DNA of 64,000 bases from Bufo bufo (GCF_905171765.1 NC_053389.1:747349146-747413145), one strand, 5' to 3'; counted from the first letter of the stretch, positions 52,858-62,057 are shown. Numbers and translations are program-made. Notes: generated by a model not told the origin, from the letters alone.

Positions 52858-53720
52858 ATGTCGTACGGTAACCCAGCTGTATTACAACCAGTGCCCCATG
52901 ACAAAATGGAGGCTGTTGTGAAGGCCCTCATGGAGGCTAATCTTCAGCAGTGAGAGACAAACCTGCAGCAATGCGAGGCTAATAATCAGCAGCAGGAGAC
53001 TAACCAGTTGCTGCTACAACACATGATGGCTTTACAGACAGCAGGAGCAACCCTGAGCGTCCATGATACCCATAAAACAGTCCATGCAGCGATTCCTAAG
53101 TTGACCCCCGCAGACGACATCGAAACCTACCTGGTGATGTACAAGAAAGTGGCCATCAGGAAAAAACTACCCCATGACCAGTGGGCTGAGGTCGTAGCTC
53201 CGTTCCTGGCATCCGATTCCCAGCGGGTGTATTTTGACTTGCCGGACGATCAAGCGGCCGACTACCAGAAAGTCAAGGGTGAGATTCTGGCAAGACTGGG
53301 GGTGAATGTGTTGGTCCGGGCCCAGGGGGTGCATCAGTGGGAGTTCAACCTGGCTGAGCCTGCAAGACCCCAGTATTATAAGTTACTTCACTTCTTGCAA
53401 AAATGGCTACAGTCTGACGTGCTGAGTCCCACTGCTATGCTGGAACATCTGTTAGCCGATATGTTCTGGAGGGCTTTGCCATACCCTCTCCAGCACTGGA
53501 TCGGTCAGGTGTCTCCTGGCAATGCCCTTGAGATGGTGGACCTGGTGGAACGCTATTAAGCTAACAGGAATCTAAAGGAGAGTTCTTTCGGGAGGAGGAT
53601 CAGCAAACTGCGGAAATCTCCACCCCAGGCCTGGAGATTTGAGCCGATAAAACACGCCCTGGATGTACCCACGGCATACCTGGCTCCGATAGTCTGCTGG
53701 CGGTGTCAGGAGCCTGGCCC
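52858..53720 (+). pseudogene. gag with SCAN-like capsid domain
   Basis: The start MSYGNPAVLQ is followed by a Q/E-rich region with a TGA at about 52951 (CGA in the other duplicate). It continues as TPADDIETYLVMYKKVAI, ASDSQRVYFDLPDDQAADYQ, then WLQSDVLSPTAMLEHLLADM, FWRALPYPLQHWI and ALEMVDLVERY, a layout much like the SCAN domain (W-L-P...LE.L...FL..LP..LQ.W....P....E.V.L.E). TAA follows ERY. A CWRCQEPG fragment at about 53697 is what is left of a CCHC zinc knuckle. gag proteins package the element RNA; here the gene is broken. Confidence 0.8.
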
Positions 53721-54182
53721 ATGGACACTAAATATGGCTACCGTCAGTCGCTATATGCCAGGAGGCTGTGTGCAACAGATACCCCAGAGTCTCTAGATCA
53801 CTTGTGCCAGGTGGAAGTGGGAGACACTCCGGTGGAGGCTCTGCTGGACTCAGGGATTCTGATGACCCTAGTAAGGGCTACCCTGGTGCGGTCCACTGAG
53901 TATACTGGCCGGAAAGTCGGGGTGATGTGCATCCACAGAGACTTAAAAGACTACCCCACAGCACTGGTGTCTCTAACTACGGTGGCCGGTAGAAGGACCC
54001 ACGAGGTGCCTGTTGCCACAAATCTACATTATGATCTAATAATAGGGAGAGACTTCCCAGGCTGCCCGGCACTGTGGCCTGCTATGAGAGTGACTGATAC
54101 CCATGAGACAGGGGTAACCCTAGCAGAGTGGCAGGGGGGAGAACTGAACCCTAGGAACCAGAGACCAAAGGGCCAGTGGTAG
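53703..54182 (+). pseudogene. Aspartic protease domain
   Basis: VEALLDSGILMTLVRATLV shows the retropepsin active site (DSG in place of DTG, common in this group), followed by HYDLIIGRDFPGCPALW (the flap-to-C-terminal ILG-like motif). The frame is open for 159 codons but is separated from gag and integrase by frame changes. It would cleave the polyprotein. Confidence 0.85.
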
Positions 54183-54199
54183 GGGTGACCACCACTTTG

Positions 54200-55560
54200 G
54201 TGGAAGAGGGGGAGACAACCCTGCTAAGTGTGATGGTGGGAGATGTGGAGGACTTGCCGTTGGGTCATGAATTGGCAGACCTCAATGTCTCCGGGGATAA
54301 TTTTGGTACCGCCCAACATCAGGAACCAACCCTATCCCACGCCTGGGAAAATGTGTTAATAGTAGATGGTGAACCACAACATCCTGGGGCAGAGTCAGTG
54401 TTTCCCCGCTTTTTGGTTCATCAGGATATGTTGTATCGGGTAAACCTACTACGGGGTGAGCCTAATGAACAGTTGGTGGCCCCAAGGCCTTTTGCAAGCT
54501 TGTGTTAGATCTAGGCCACCAACACGTTCTCGGGGGTCACCTGGGGCTGCAGAAAACTCAGGATCATATTCTACAGCGGTTTTACTGGCCCAGCATATTC
54601 AAAGAAGTGGCAGAGTTTTGTAAGTCTTGCCCGACCTGCCAGATAACTAGACCCCAGCCACATTTCTGTAGTCCCCTAGTACCTTTCCCGATTATCGAAG
54701 TACCGTTTGACCAAATAGCTATGGACCTCATAGGCCCAGTACTGAAGTCCGCCAGAAGGCATCAACACATCTTAGTCATACTAGACTATGCCACTCGTTA
54801 CCCGGAGGCGGTGCTACTGCGACATACTTCGGCCATACTCATAGCTAAGGAGTAAATTGAGATGTTTTCCCAAGTGGGACTACCTAAAGAGGTTCTGACT
54901 GACCAAGAGACCACTTTTATGTCCAAGGTGATGAGGGAACTCTGTAAGTTGCTGCACATAAAACAACTACGGATGTCCGTTTACCATCCGCAAACGGATG
55001 GTCTGGTAGAAAGGTTTAACCAGACATTAAAAAATATGTTGAAAAAGGTAGTGTCTAAAGATGGGAAGGACTAGGACCTCCTTCTGCCCTATCTCTCGTT
55101 CGCACTGCAAGAGGTACCCCAGGCCTCTACTGGGTTCTCGCCCTTCGAACTGCTATATGGCAGACACCCTTGTGGTCTCTTGGTCAAGGCAACCCACATA
55201 AAAGTGTCATTGAGTACGTTACCCAGATGCAAGATCGGATAGAGACAGTCTTGCCTCTTGTTAGGAAGCATATGGAGGCAGCTAATCGAGCCCAGTCAGG
55301 TCTATAATCGGGAGGCTCGGGCCCGGCTCTTTAACCCGGGTGATAGGGTTTTGGTTCTGGTGCCGACCATGGACAGTTAGTTCCTGGCTAGGTGGCAGAG
55401 CCCCAACAAGGTACTCGAGAAAATTGGAGATGTAAACTGCAAGGTACATGAGCCAGGGCGGCAAAAGCCGGAGCAGGTTTACCATGTGAATTTACTCAAA
55501 CCGTGGAAAGATAGGGAAACCTGTAAAGAAGACAGCCCGCAGTCGGGTTTTCTAGGAAAA
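54200..55560 (+). pseudogene. Integrase, placed upstream of reverse transcriptase
   Basis: The zinc-binding domain is HQHVLGGHLGLQK...CKSCPTCQ (54510-54650). The catalytic core has PFDQIAMDLIGPV (first aspartate, about 54724), VLTDQETTFMS (second, about 54895) and HPQTDGLVERFNQ (glutamate, about 55005). The C-terminal region has FNPGDRVLVLVP and EQVYHVNLLKPW. Stops at about 54855 and 55072, and more beyond 55230, break it. The order protease-integrase-RT differs from ordinary Gypsy elements. Confidence 0.9.
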
Positions 55561-55582
55561 GAGGTACCGGCCCCTCTGTCTG

Positions 55583-56268
55583 ATGCAAGAGAGACGACTG
55601 CCAGTCTCTCATCTAAACAGACTCAGGAGGCCAGGGAGACGCACTTCCACAATCCAGCATGACATTGTCACTGAGCCTCAGGCAAAAGTCCCATTAAAAC
55701 AATACCGGGTACCCGAAGCTCGGCAAAAAGCCATATCAGATGAGATGCAGCTAATGTTGCAGCTAGACGTCATTGAGGAGTTAAAAATTGAGTGGGCCAG
55801 TCCTATAGTATTAATACCCAAGCCGGACAGGACGTTGCGGTTTTGTAACGACTTTCGAAAACTTAACAAGGTTTCCAAATTCGATGTGTATCCCATGCCC
55901 CCGGTGGATGAGCTCATCGAGAGGTTAGGACAAGCCCAGTATTTTTCTGTTTTCATGAACTGCCTTCATCACGCCTGAGGGGCTGTATCAATATAAGGTC
56001 TTACCCTTTGGTCTGCATGGCGCCCCCGCCACTTTTCAGCGACTAATAAACATTGTGCTTCGTCCACATCGTCGGTACGCTTCGGCTTACCTGGACGATA
56101 TTGTCCTCTACAGTACCGACTGGGAAAGTCACCTACCTAAAGTGCAGGCTGTAGTGGACTCCTTTCGGAAAGCTGGCCTAACTGCTAACCCCAAAAAAAT
56201 GTGCAATAGGGTTAGAAGAGACTAAGTACCTGGGGTATGTCATTGGGCGCAGAGTCATCAAACCCCAA
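55583..56268 (+). pseudogene. Reverse transcriptase with motif-A deletion
   Basis: The frame includes VIEELKIEWASPIVLIPKP, LRFCNDFRKLNKVSKFDVYP and PVDELIERLGQAQYFS. It then breaks into VFMNCLHHA and a TGA where the LDLTKGYWQ region (first catalytic aspartate) should be. After a frame change it goes on: EGLYQYKVLPFGLHGAPATF and AYLDDIVLYS (catalytic DD, about 56090-56105). A further slip occurs at a run of A near 56200. The missing segment is identical in copy 2. Confidence 0.9.
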
Positions 56269-57045
56269 GTGAACAAAATTGAGGGGATAAGGAATTGGCC
56301 CCGACCTGTCTTCACTAGGCAAATAAAGTCATTCCTGGGAATGGTGGGCTATTACATGAGGTTTGTTCCCCACTTTGCTACCCTAGCCGCGCCCTTGACA
56401 GGACTCTTGAAGGAACACAAGTCAATGATGGTTCGCTGGGATGATCGAGTGGAAGAGGCTTTCTCCGCTTTGAAAACTGCCCTGTGTGGGTCCCCGCTTT
56501 TGATGACGCCCGACTTTAAAAGGGAGTTTATATTACAGACCAATGCCTCTGAAGTAGGCCTCGGTGCTGTACTGTCTCAGGAAGTCAACGGGGAGGAGCA
56601 TCCCGTTGTCTTCCTCAGACGTAAGCTCATCCTAGCCGAGGCCTGGTATAGAATAGTGGAAAGAGAGTGCCTGGCTATCAAGTGGGCACTAGAATCTCTC
56701 CGCTATCATTTATTGGGGAGAAAGTTCCGCCTGGTGACTGAGGACTCCCCTCTCAAGTGTATGAGCCAGGCCAAGGACAGAAATGCCCGGGTCACCCGAT
56801 GGTTTCTCTCCCTACAAATCTTTACGTTTTCTGTTGAACATAGTGCAGGCCGGTTACAGGGAAACGCAGTTGCCCTGTCCTGGGTACACTGTCTGCCGTG
56901 TGTTCACCCCCTCAGGGTTGAGCAAAGGGAGGGTGTATGTGACACAGTGAAAGGTTTGGTCTGGGAAAACAGGTATTTTCCTCCCAGCATGTGCTGCTGG
57001 GCTGATTTACAGCAAGGTGAGGTCAAATACTGGACTGGATTTTAA
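56269..57045 (+). pseudogene. RT connection and RNase H
   Basis: The open frame has GMVGYYMRFVPHFATLAAPL (RT thumb/connection) and FILQTNASEVGLGAVLSQ, where the first RNase H aspartate is asparagine. RECLAIKWALESLRYHLLG keeps the glutamate, and TEDSPLKCM stands in place of TDHSPLKWM. The frame runs into the 3' LTR. The changes should abolish RNase H activity. Confidence 0.85.
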
Positions 57046-57393
57046 GTGCCGTTCCGGGTTTTGTCAGCACCTGGCTGTCCTTAAATAGGCAGCTGGGCTC
57101 AGAAGCCAGTTCTCTGTGTTGGGATCTGGGAGCCTTGTGTCTGGATGAAGGCTTGCTACCTGTATGGTGGGAAAACAGGTTGGTGCTGCTATGGTCAAGG
57201 ACTCTTTGAGGCAGAATTGCTGCATGGTGTGACTTACCACCAACACCACAAGGTGACTTTTTGCTTGATTATGACTGCTTGTTTTGTCACTTGCCTAAAG
57301 TGTGAATAAAACACTGAACTGCTTGATCCAAAGAACTTGTTGTTGCCTCTATATTGCATCCGCTAATCCTGTCTACCAGAGTGAAACCCCACA
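56938..57393 (+). repeat. 3' LTR of Gmr1-like copy 1
   Basis: 456 bp, TGTGACACAG to CCCCACA, with AATAAA-type sequence at about 57305. It differs from the 5' LTRs by a 36-bp segment and many substitutions, so the element is old or the LTRs have exchanged sequence. Confidence 0.85.
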
Positions 57394-57397
57394 ATAT

Positions 57398-58040
57398 ATT
57401 TTTATATATATATATATATATTTTTTTTATTTATTTTTCTATTATTGAAAATGTGGCCATTTTGTGGTACAATATTTGCCAAATAACTGGCATGCACGCT
57501 GTGCATCACATTTACCAACTATTTTAAGCCCTTACGCCTCATCTGACAAGTAGGCATGGCTTAGCAGGGAAGCAGGGAAGGAGAATTTTGGGAGAAAAAC
57601 AACAGCGATTTATAGGTGGCGTATACTTAAAGGGGTTCTCCAGCCTAAACCTTTTTTTGGCTCATAACTTCTAACCTGTGAACTAAAGATTATTGGTGAC
57701 ATACTTACCTTCCACAGTGTAGCCGTTCCTGAGATCTGCCTCCTGGTCACGTGGTCCCTCCAGATGGATTTTCTGTTCTTCTGGGCGAAGTCCGTCTCCT
57801 TGTCTTCCAGGCTTCTCTTCTTGCCTTGAGCAGGAGACGGAACGTCATGAATGACGTCACCACCTCCTGCAAAAGAAAGCTCCGCCCGACCGTCCTCACT
57901 CACCACGCAAGCGCACTAAACTGAATGCTAGTGCGAATGCGCGGGATTGCCATCTGTATTGTACAAGCTTCTATGTGAAGCCTGTATTGACTCCTGCACA
58001 GCACGATTTAAGCGCTGTGCAGGAGTGACAGCATAGCGTT
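57398..58040. other. Spacer with one T2-like MITE end
   Basis: TTAAAGGGGTTCTCCAGCC at 57628 looks like a T2-type MITE end, but no matching right end was seen before the minisatellite. Otherwise no gene is recognised. A short inverted pair, CTCCTGCACAGC...GCTGTGCAGGAG, lies at 57991-58026. Confidence 0.45.
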
Positions 58041-58061
58041 CAGCCACTGATCGCTATGCTG

Positions 58062-58312
58062 TGCATGACCCAGGGGGCACTTTGGATGGCAAACAGGGGG
58101 CTCTGGATGGCAAACAGGGGGCACTGGATAACAAACAGGGGGCATTGGATGGCAAACAGGGGCACTGGATGGCAAACAAGGGGGCACTGGATGGCAAACA
58201 AGGGGGCACTGGATGGCACAATGGGCACTGGATGGCACCTTAAACAGGGGCACTGGATGGCAAACAAGGGGGCACTGGATGGCACAATGGGCACTGGATG
58301 GCACCTTAAAAG
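58062..58312. repeat. Minisatellite, GGATGGCAAACAGGGGGCACT type
   Basis: About ten units of 21-28 bp built on GGATGGCAAACAGGGGGC with variants (GGATGGCACAATGGGCACT, GGATGGCACCTTAAACAGG). The same units recur at 61148-61290, on the other side of the PLE. Confidence 0.9.
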
Positions 58313-58453
58313 AATATATGAGAACCCTATAGCCCCCAAAATACCTCCTATCCACCTTGAAGGGGAACGACCCATGAGTATCGGCCCTTTAGGTTTCAGC
58401 ATCAGTGCTAACTTTAGCGATGAGGAAATCTCTTGCCTTGAGGCCTTGATTCC

Positions 58454-60082
58454 GTGTTGAGGGATCAGGCACAGGATATTGAATGCTCTGCGTTTACAGG
58501 GGGCATTCGCTCCACCTATTGTCCCCCCTTGCCCGCCGGCTCTAGCATTGACCTCTTCCAGCAAAGAGTGTTGGAAGAGGTTAAGGCTTTGGTATATCCC
58601 CGTGCTAAAAATAATCTCACAGATGTAGAGAAAAAAGCCTTAAAGTGGCTGAAAAATAGAGATGATCTAGTGGTGAAGCCGGCGGACAAGGGGGGTAATA
58701 TAGTAATACTGAGCAAGTCTTACTATGTTTCTGAAGCACTTAGGCAATTTGATGACAGACAGGTGTATGAGAAATTGTGTACTGATCCCACTTGGAAAAT
58801 CCAAAATATTCTGCGCAGGTTTTTACATACATACGTAGAGAAAAATGTAGTATCACGCCAGCAGGCAGAGAAACTGCTTCCGACTTTTCCGAGACGCCCC
58901 ACCTGGTATTTTTTGCCTAAAATACACAAGTCACTGACCCGGCCCCCTGGTCGACCTATTGTCTCCGGGACTGGGTCAGTGACCGAACCGGTGTCTAGGT
59001 ACATAGACTGGCTTTTGAGACCTATTGTTAAGATGATACCCTCACATCTGAGGGACACGTCGGACCTCCTCCGGTCACTGACCGATATTCAGTGGCAGGA
59101 GGAGTTTCGACTTGTGTCCCTCGATGTGGAGAGTCTCTATACCCGGATGCCTCAGGATAAGGGCATTGAGGCAGTGATGAAAGTCCTACAGAATACAGAT
59201 AGAAGTGAGGACTTCAAGATGTTCATCACGGAAGGCCTGAAACTAATTCTCACTAACAATGCCTTTATGTTCGGAGATTCCTGGTATAAACAAAGGGTTG
59301 GTACCGAGATGGGGACCCCAGTGGCGTGTACTTTTGCCAATCTGTACCTGGCCCGGTTCGAAGACCGTTTTGTGTACTCGAGTTCTAATGCATTTCTGAA
59401 ATATTTGCATGCCTATTATAGATTCGTGGATGATGTTTTCATCATATGGTCCAGCGACGAGGCACATTTCCGGGCTTTCGTGGATTACTTGAATACAAAG
59501 AACGACATGAACATGCGATTTACTTACCAGTTTGGGGGCAATAAAATTGAGTTTCTGGATGTAGTGGTATCAGTGGTGGAGGGGGAGTTGGTGACGGAAG
59601 GTTTTCGCAAGCCGACCGCCGCCAACTCCCTCCTCCATTTCTCCAGCTATCACCCAAGCACAGTAAAACAATCAGTGCCATATGGCCAATTCAGAAGACT
59701 TGCACGTATAAATACCACCTCAATGAGTTATGATAAACAGGCGCAGGATCTGCGCGCTAGGCTGAGACGTAGAGGGTATCCCCCAGACTTGTTGAATCAA
59801 GCTATGACAAAAGCGTCACAAGTACATCAGACAGAAGTAAGGGAGGGTAAACCCTCAATAAAAGGGCCCCCACCCTTCGCCTTTTCCTTTAAATTCAGTC
59901 CTATGGCCGATAAGATAAAACAGGTCATAAAGAAAAATTGGAGTATCCTAGTGAGGGATGATTCCCTAAAACAATTGAAAGATATGAAACCAGTGATAGC
60001 GTTTAGAAGATGCCATACTATACGCGATCAAGTGGTAACTAGCCATTTCAGAAAAAAACATCTCTCATGGCTGTCTGAATAG
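58454..60082 (+). CDS. Penelope-type reverse transcriptase (542 codons)
   Basis: Motifs: KPADKGG (75-81), PKIHKSLTRPPGRPIVSG (155-172), motif A SLDVESLYT (222-230, D224), motif B GTEMGTPVACTFANLYL (283-299) and motif C FVDD (324-327). Late basic region YRRRGYPPDLL-like near 430. The listed start is the first codon of the open frame, not a true start: about 40 codons of the N-terminus lie upstream in a different frame, so a frameshift near 58450 separates them. A single TAG (60080) divides it from the endonuclease, which follows in the same frame. Sequence is clearly a different PLE family from the 17.5-19.7 kb gene. Confidence 0.9.
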   Translation: MLRDQAQDIECSAFTGGIRSTYCPPLPAGSSIDLFQQRVLEEVKALVYPRAKNNLTDVEKKALKWLKNRDDLVVKPADKGGNIVILSKSYYVSEALRQFDDRQVYEKLCTDPTWKIQNILRRFLHTYVEKNVVSRQQAEKLLPTFPRRPTWYFLPKIHKSLTRPPGRPIVSGTGSVTEPVSRYIDWLLRPIVKMIPSHLRDTSDLLRSLTDIQWQEEFRLVSLDVESLYTRMPQDKGIEAVMKVLQNTDRSEDFKMFITEGLKLILTNNAFMFGDSWYKQRVGTEMGTPVACTFANLYLARFEDRFVYSSSNAFLKYLHAYYRFVDDVFIIWSSDEAHFRAFVDYLNTKNDMNMRFTYQFGGNKIEFLDVVVSVVEGELVTEGFRKPTAANSLLHFSSYHPSTVKQSVPYGQFRRLARINTTSMSYDKQAQDLRARLRRRGYPPDLLNQAMTKASQVHQTEVREGKPSIKGPPPFAFSFKFSPMADKIKQVIKKNWSILVRDDSLKQLKDMKPVIAFRRCHTIRDQVVTSHFRKKHLSWLSE

Positions 60083-60529
60083 AGACCAAAAGGGAATAGG
60101 AGTTGCATAAGCTGTTCCTTCTGCAGCTTCAATTCCCAATTACAAGTGATCTCTGTTGCAGGGATAGAACATAGGGTTTTTCCACTTATTACCTGCCGCA
60201 GCAAATTTGTGGTTTATATAATTTTATGTAGATGCGGACGCTTCTACATTGGAAAAACTATCCGCTGCTTATTTGAAAGATTCCGCGAACACCTAAACTC
60301 CTTAAAAACAGGAAAGGGTGTTCCGCGGTTAATAGATTATGTGAACAGGGCACATAGTGGAAATCCCAATGTGCTGACTTTTGCTGGCCTTGAAGTAGTT
60401 AACCGCACTGAAAGAGGTGGTGACAGAGAAAGGGAGCTTCTGAGAAGAGAAACTATATGGATCCTACGCATGGATGCATTGGGTCCGCTGGGACTAAATG
60501 AAAAAATAGATATGAGCGTATTTTTGTAA
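60083..60529 (+). CDS. GIY-YIG endonuclease of the PLE, in frame after a TAG
   Basis: Directly after the TAG the same frame gives a cysteine motif (CISCSFC), then VVYIILCRCGRFYIGKT (GIY-YIG-type core), FERFREHLNSL (catalytic-region R and H), and the family ending RRETIWILRMDALGPLGLNE. No further stop occurs until 60529. If the TAG were read through, RT and endonuclease would form one protein as in intact elements; more likely it is one recent nonsense mutation. Confidence 0.9.
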   Translation, partial: RPKGNRSCISCSFCSFNSQLQVISVAGIEHRVFPLITCRSKFVVYIILCRCGRFYIGKTIRCLFERFREHLNSLKTGKGVPRLIDYVNRAHSGNPNVLTFAGLEVVNRTERGGDRERELLRRETIWILRMDALGPLGLNEKIDMSVFL

Positions 60530-60704
60530 TGAACAACTCTTGCTTTTTGTATTTTCGTATTTTGATTTGTTCTTATTGGTTTATGTATGTTCACATATGC
60601 ACCTTACATCATTGAAGAGGTCCCGCCTGACTGAAATCCCTGTCCTCCCTCTTGAGAGGCCAGGTGTTGATTACTTAGTAATTAAGCAAATTACTGCGAT
60701 GATG

Positions 60705-60945
60705 CGGCTTCCTGTGCACTCACACGTCCATTTTTTCTTTCCTGATCTGTTCCGTTTTTTCAGGAACAGATCTGGACCAGATCTGGACCCATTCATTTTC
60801 AATGGGTCCTGGAAAAAATCAGACATTGAGCTGTCCGTTTTTTTCCAGGACCCATTGAAAATGAATGGGTCCTGATCTGGTCCAGATCTGTTCCTGAAAA
60901 AACGGAACAGATCAGGAAAGAAAAAACGGACGTGTGAATAGACCC
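60705..60945. mobile_element. Palindromic MITE in the PLE 3' region
   Basis: TCACACGTCC...TTTTTTC at the left pairs with GAAAAAACGGACGTGTGAAT at the right. The centre repeats GGACCCATTCATTTTCAATG in inverted form. The right end is followed by TAA (60946-60948); the left end is degraded, so the left boundary is approximate. Confidence 0.65.
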
Positions 60946-60971
60946 TAAGAAGGTGCCGTGACCTCTTCAGT

Positions 60972-61025
60972 GTTGGAAAGCCAGAAGAAGCGCATACACG
61001 CGTGAAACGGCTGTCGCTTACTTGC
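60972..61025 (+). ncRNA. Hammerhead-like motif, degenerate
   Basis: CAGAAGA (one change from CUGANGA), a stem II of GCGC/GCGU type, GAAAC, a two-pair stem III (AC/GU) and the cleavage triplet GUC. GCUU after the triplet pairs with AAGC before the core to start stem I. The substitution of the conserved U in CUGA would be expected to reduce or abolish cleavage. Its position after the endonuclease gene matches the ribozyme in the 2.3-4.2 kb PLE. Confidence 0.55.
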
Positions 61026-61147
61026 TGCTGTATCTGCAACCCTTGCACCCCCCTCCTGCCATGGAATAAAGTTACCTGCCTATCAACGGTGAGTGCCGCT
61101 CGTTTTGTTCTCTTTTTCCTTTTATCACAGAGGCTGATTGCTATGCT

Positions 61148-61290
61148 ATGGATGGCAAACAGGGGGGCTCTGGATGGCAAACAGGGGGGCTCTGGATGGC
61201 AAACAGGGGGGCACTGGATGGCAAACAAGGGGGCACTGGATGGCAAACAAGGGGGCACTGGATGGTAAACAAGGGGGCAATGGATGGCAG
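61148..61290. repeat. Minisatellite, second block of the GGATGGCAAACAGG type
   Basis: Six units of 23-26 bp (GGATGGCAAACAGGGGGGCTCT and variants). The entry sequence CTGATTGCTATGCTATG matches CTGATCGCTATGCTGTG before the 58-kb block, so the two flanks of the PLE are duplicates of one locus. Confidence 0.9.
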
Positions 61291-61299
61291 AGTGGGGGT

Positions 61300-61690
61300 A
61301 CTGTGGATGGCACTGTTATGGACGCACTGTGGATGGCACTGTTATGGGGCCGTGTGGATGGCAGTGTTATGGGAATACTGTGGATGACACTGTTATGGAC
61401 ATAATGGTGGTGGCACTTTTATGGTGGCAGTGTGGATGTCACTGTTATGGGGGCAGTGTGGATGACACTTATGGGAGCACTGTGGATGTCATTGTTATGG
61501 GGGCACCGTGGATGTCATTGTTATGGGCGCCGTGGATGTCATTGTTATGGGGCGCCGTGGATGTCATTGTTATGGGGGTGCCGTGGATGTCATTGTTATG
61601 GGGGTGCCGTGGATGTCATTGTTATGGGGGTGCCGTGGATGTCATTGTTATGGGGGCGCCGTGGATGTCATTGTTATGGGTGCTGAGTAT
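61300..61690. repeat. 27-bp minisatellite, GTGGATGTCATTGTTATGGGGGTGCC type
   Basis: About 14 units that drift from GTGGATGGCACTGTTATGG on the left to homogeneous GTGGATGTCATTGTTATGGG units on the right. The open frames (WMSLLWG-type repeats) follow from the 27-bp period and are not a gene. Confidence 0.9.
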
Positions 61691-61696
61691 AAGTGA

Positions 61697-62057
61697 TAGG
61701 GCTCATGCACAGAACCCTTTCGGTTTTCGGTCTGCAAGTTGCGGATCCACTAAATAAGGATACTGTCCGTGTGCAATTCACTTTTTTTTTGCAGTTCCAT
61801 TGAGTTCTATGGGTTTTAGATCTGCATTATGAGGACCAGAATAGGGCATGTTCTATCTTTCACAGAACTGAAATACGGATGTGGAAAGCACATGGACGTC
61901 ATCAGTGTGTTTTTTACATTGGTGTGTCAGTTCCAGTAAAGACAGAAAATGTCCTATTATGGTCCTCAAAATGAGGACCTCAAATCCATAGAACTCAATG
62001 GGACTGCCAAAAATGTGGATCGCAAAATGGATACGGTCGTGTGCATAAAGGTTTAGA
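61697..62057. mobile_element. Degenerate palindromic MITE
   Basis: AGGGCTCATGCACAGAACCC at the left and GGTCGTGTGCATAAAGG at the right are altered forms of the ends of the 2.1-kb MITE at 35080. The inner halves (TTCTATGGGTTTTAGATCTG and inverted CAAATCCATAGAACTC) still pair. Flanking duplication not clear. Confidence 0.6.

Larger units (their letters stand above)
51355..53143 (+). repeat. Tandem duplication (about 0.9 kb) spanning Tc1 end, LTR and gag start
   Basis: The block 51355-52255 is repeated at 52256-53143. It includes the last 70 bp of the Tc1 element, the microsatellite, the LTR, primer site and the first 130 or so codons of gag. The junction GATGTACATTTTATGACC fuses gag (GATGTACA) to Tc1 (CACATTTTATG) at a short overlap ACA. 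The copies differ at about six bases plus microsatellite length, so the event is recent. Confidence 0.95.
51482..57393 (+). mobile_element. Gmr1-like Gypsy LTR element, copy 1, 5' end duplicated
   Basis: The outer ends are TGTGACACAG and CCCCACA with ATAT on both sides (51478-51481, 57394-57397). Order: LTR, partial gag, LTR again (tandem duplication), gag, protease, integrase, reverse transcriptase, RNase H, purine-rich tract (AGCAAAGGGAGGG), LTR. Integrase upstream of RT with Gypsy-type RT is the hallmark of Gmr1-type elements first described in cod. Multiple frameshifts and stops make it non-functional. Confidence 0.9.
58320..61130 (+). mobile_element. Penelope-like element, plus strand
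   Basis: It contains an N-terminal coding stub in another frame (58330-58460, ending NFSDEEISCLEALIP, comparable with the start of the other PLE gene), the RT and GIY-YIG frames (58454-60529), and a 3' region with a MITE and a hammerhead-like motif (60972-61025). Related minisatellite units stand on both sides, so it inserted in, or is bounded by, that repeat. No short target duplication was identified. Confidence 0.75.

Noticed and set aside
61138..61757. Frames with repeated CGWHCYG or WMSLLWG units
   Set aside because: They arise from 27-bp minisatellite units; composition and overlap in three frames argue against coding.
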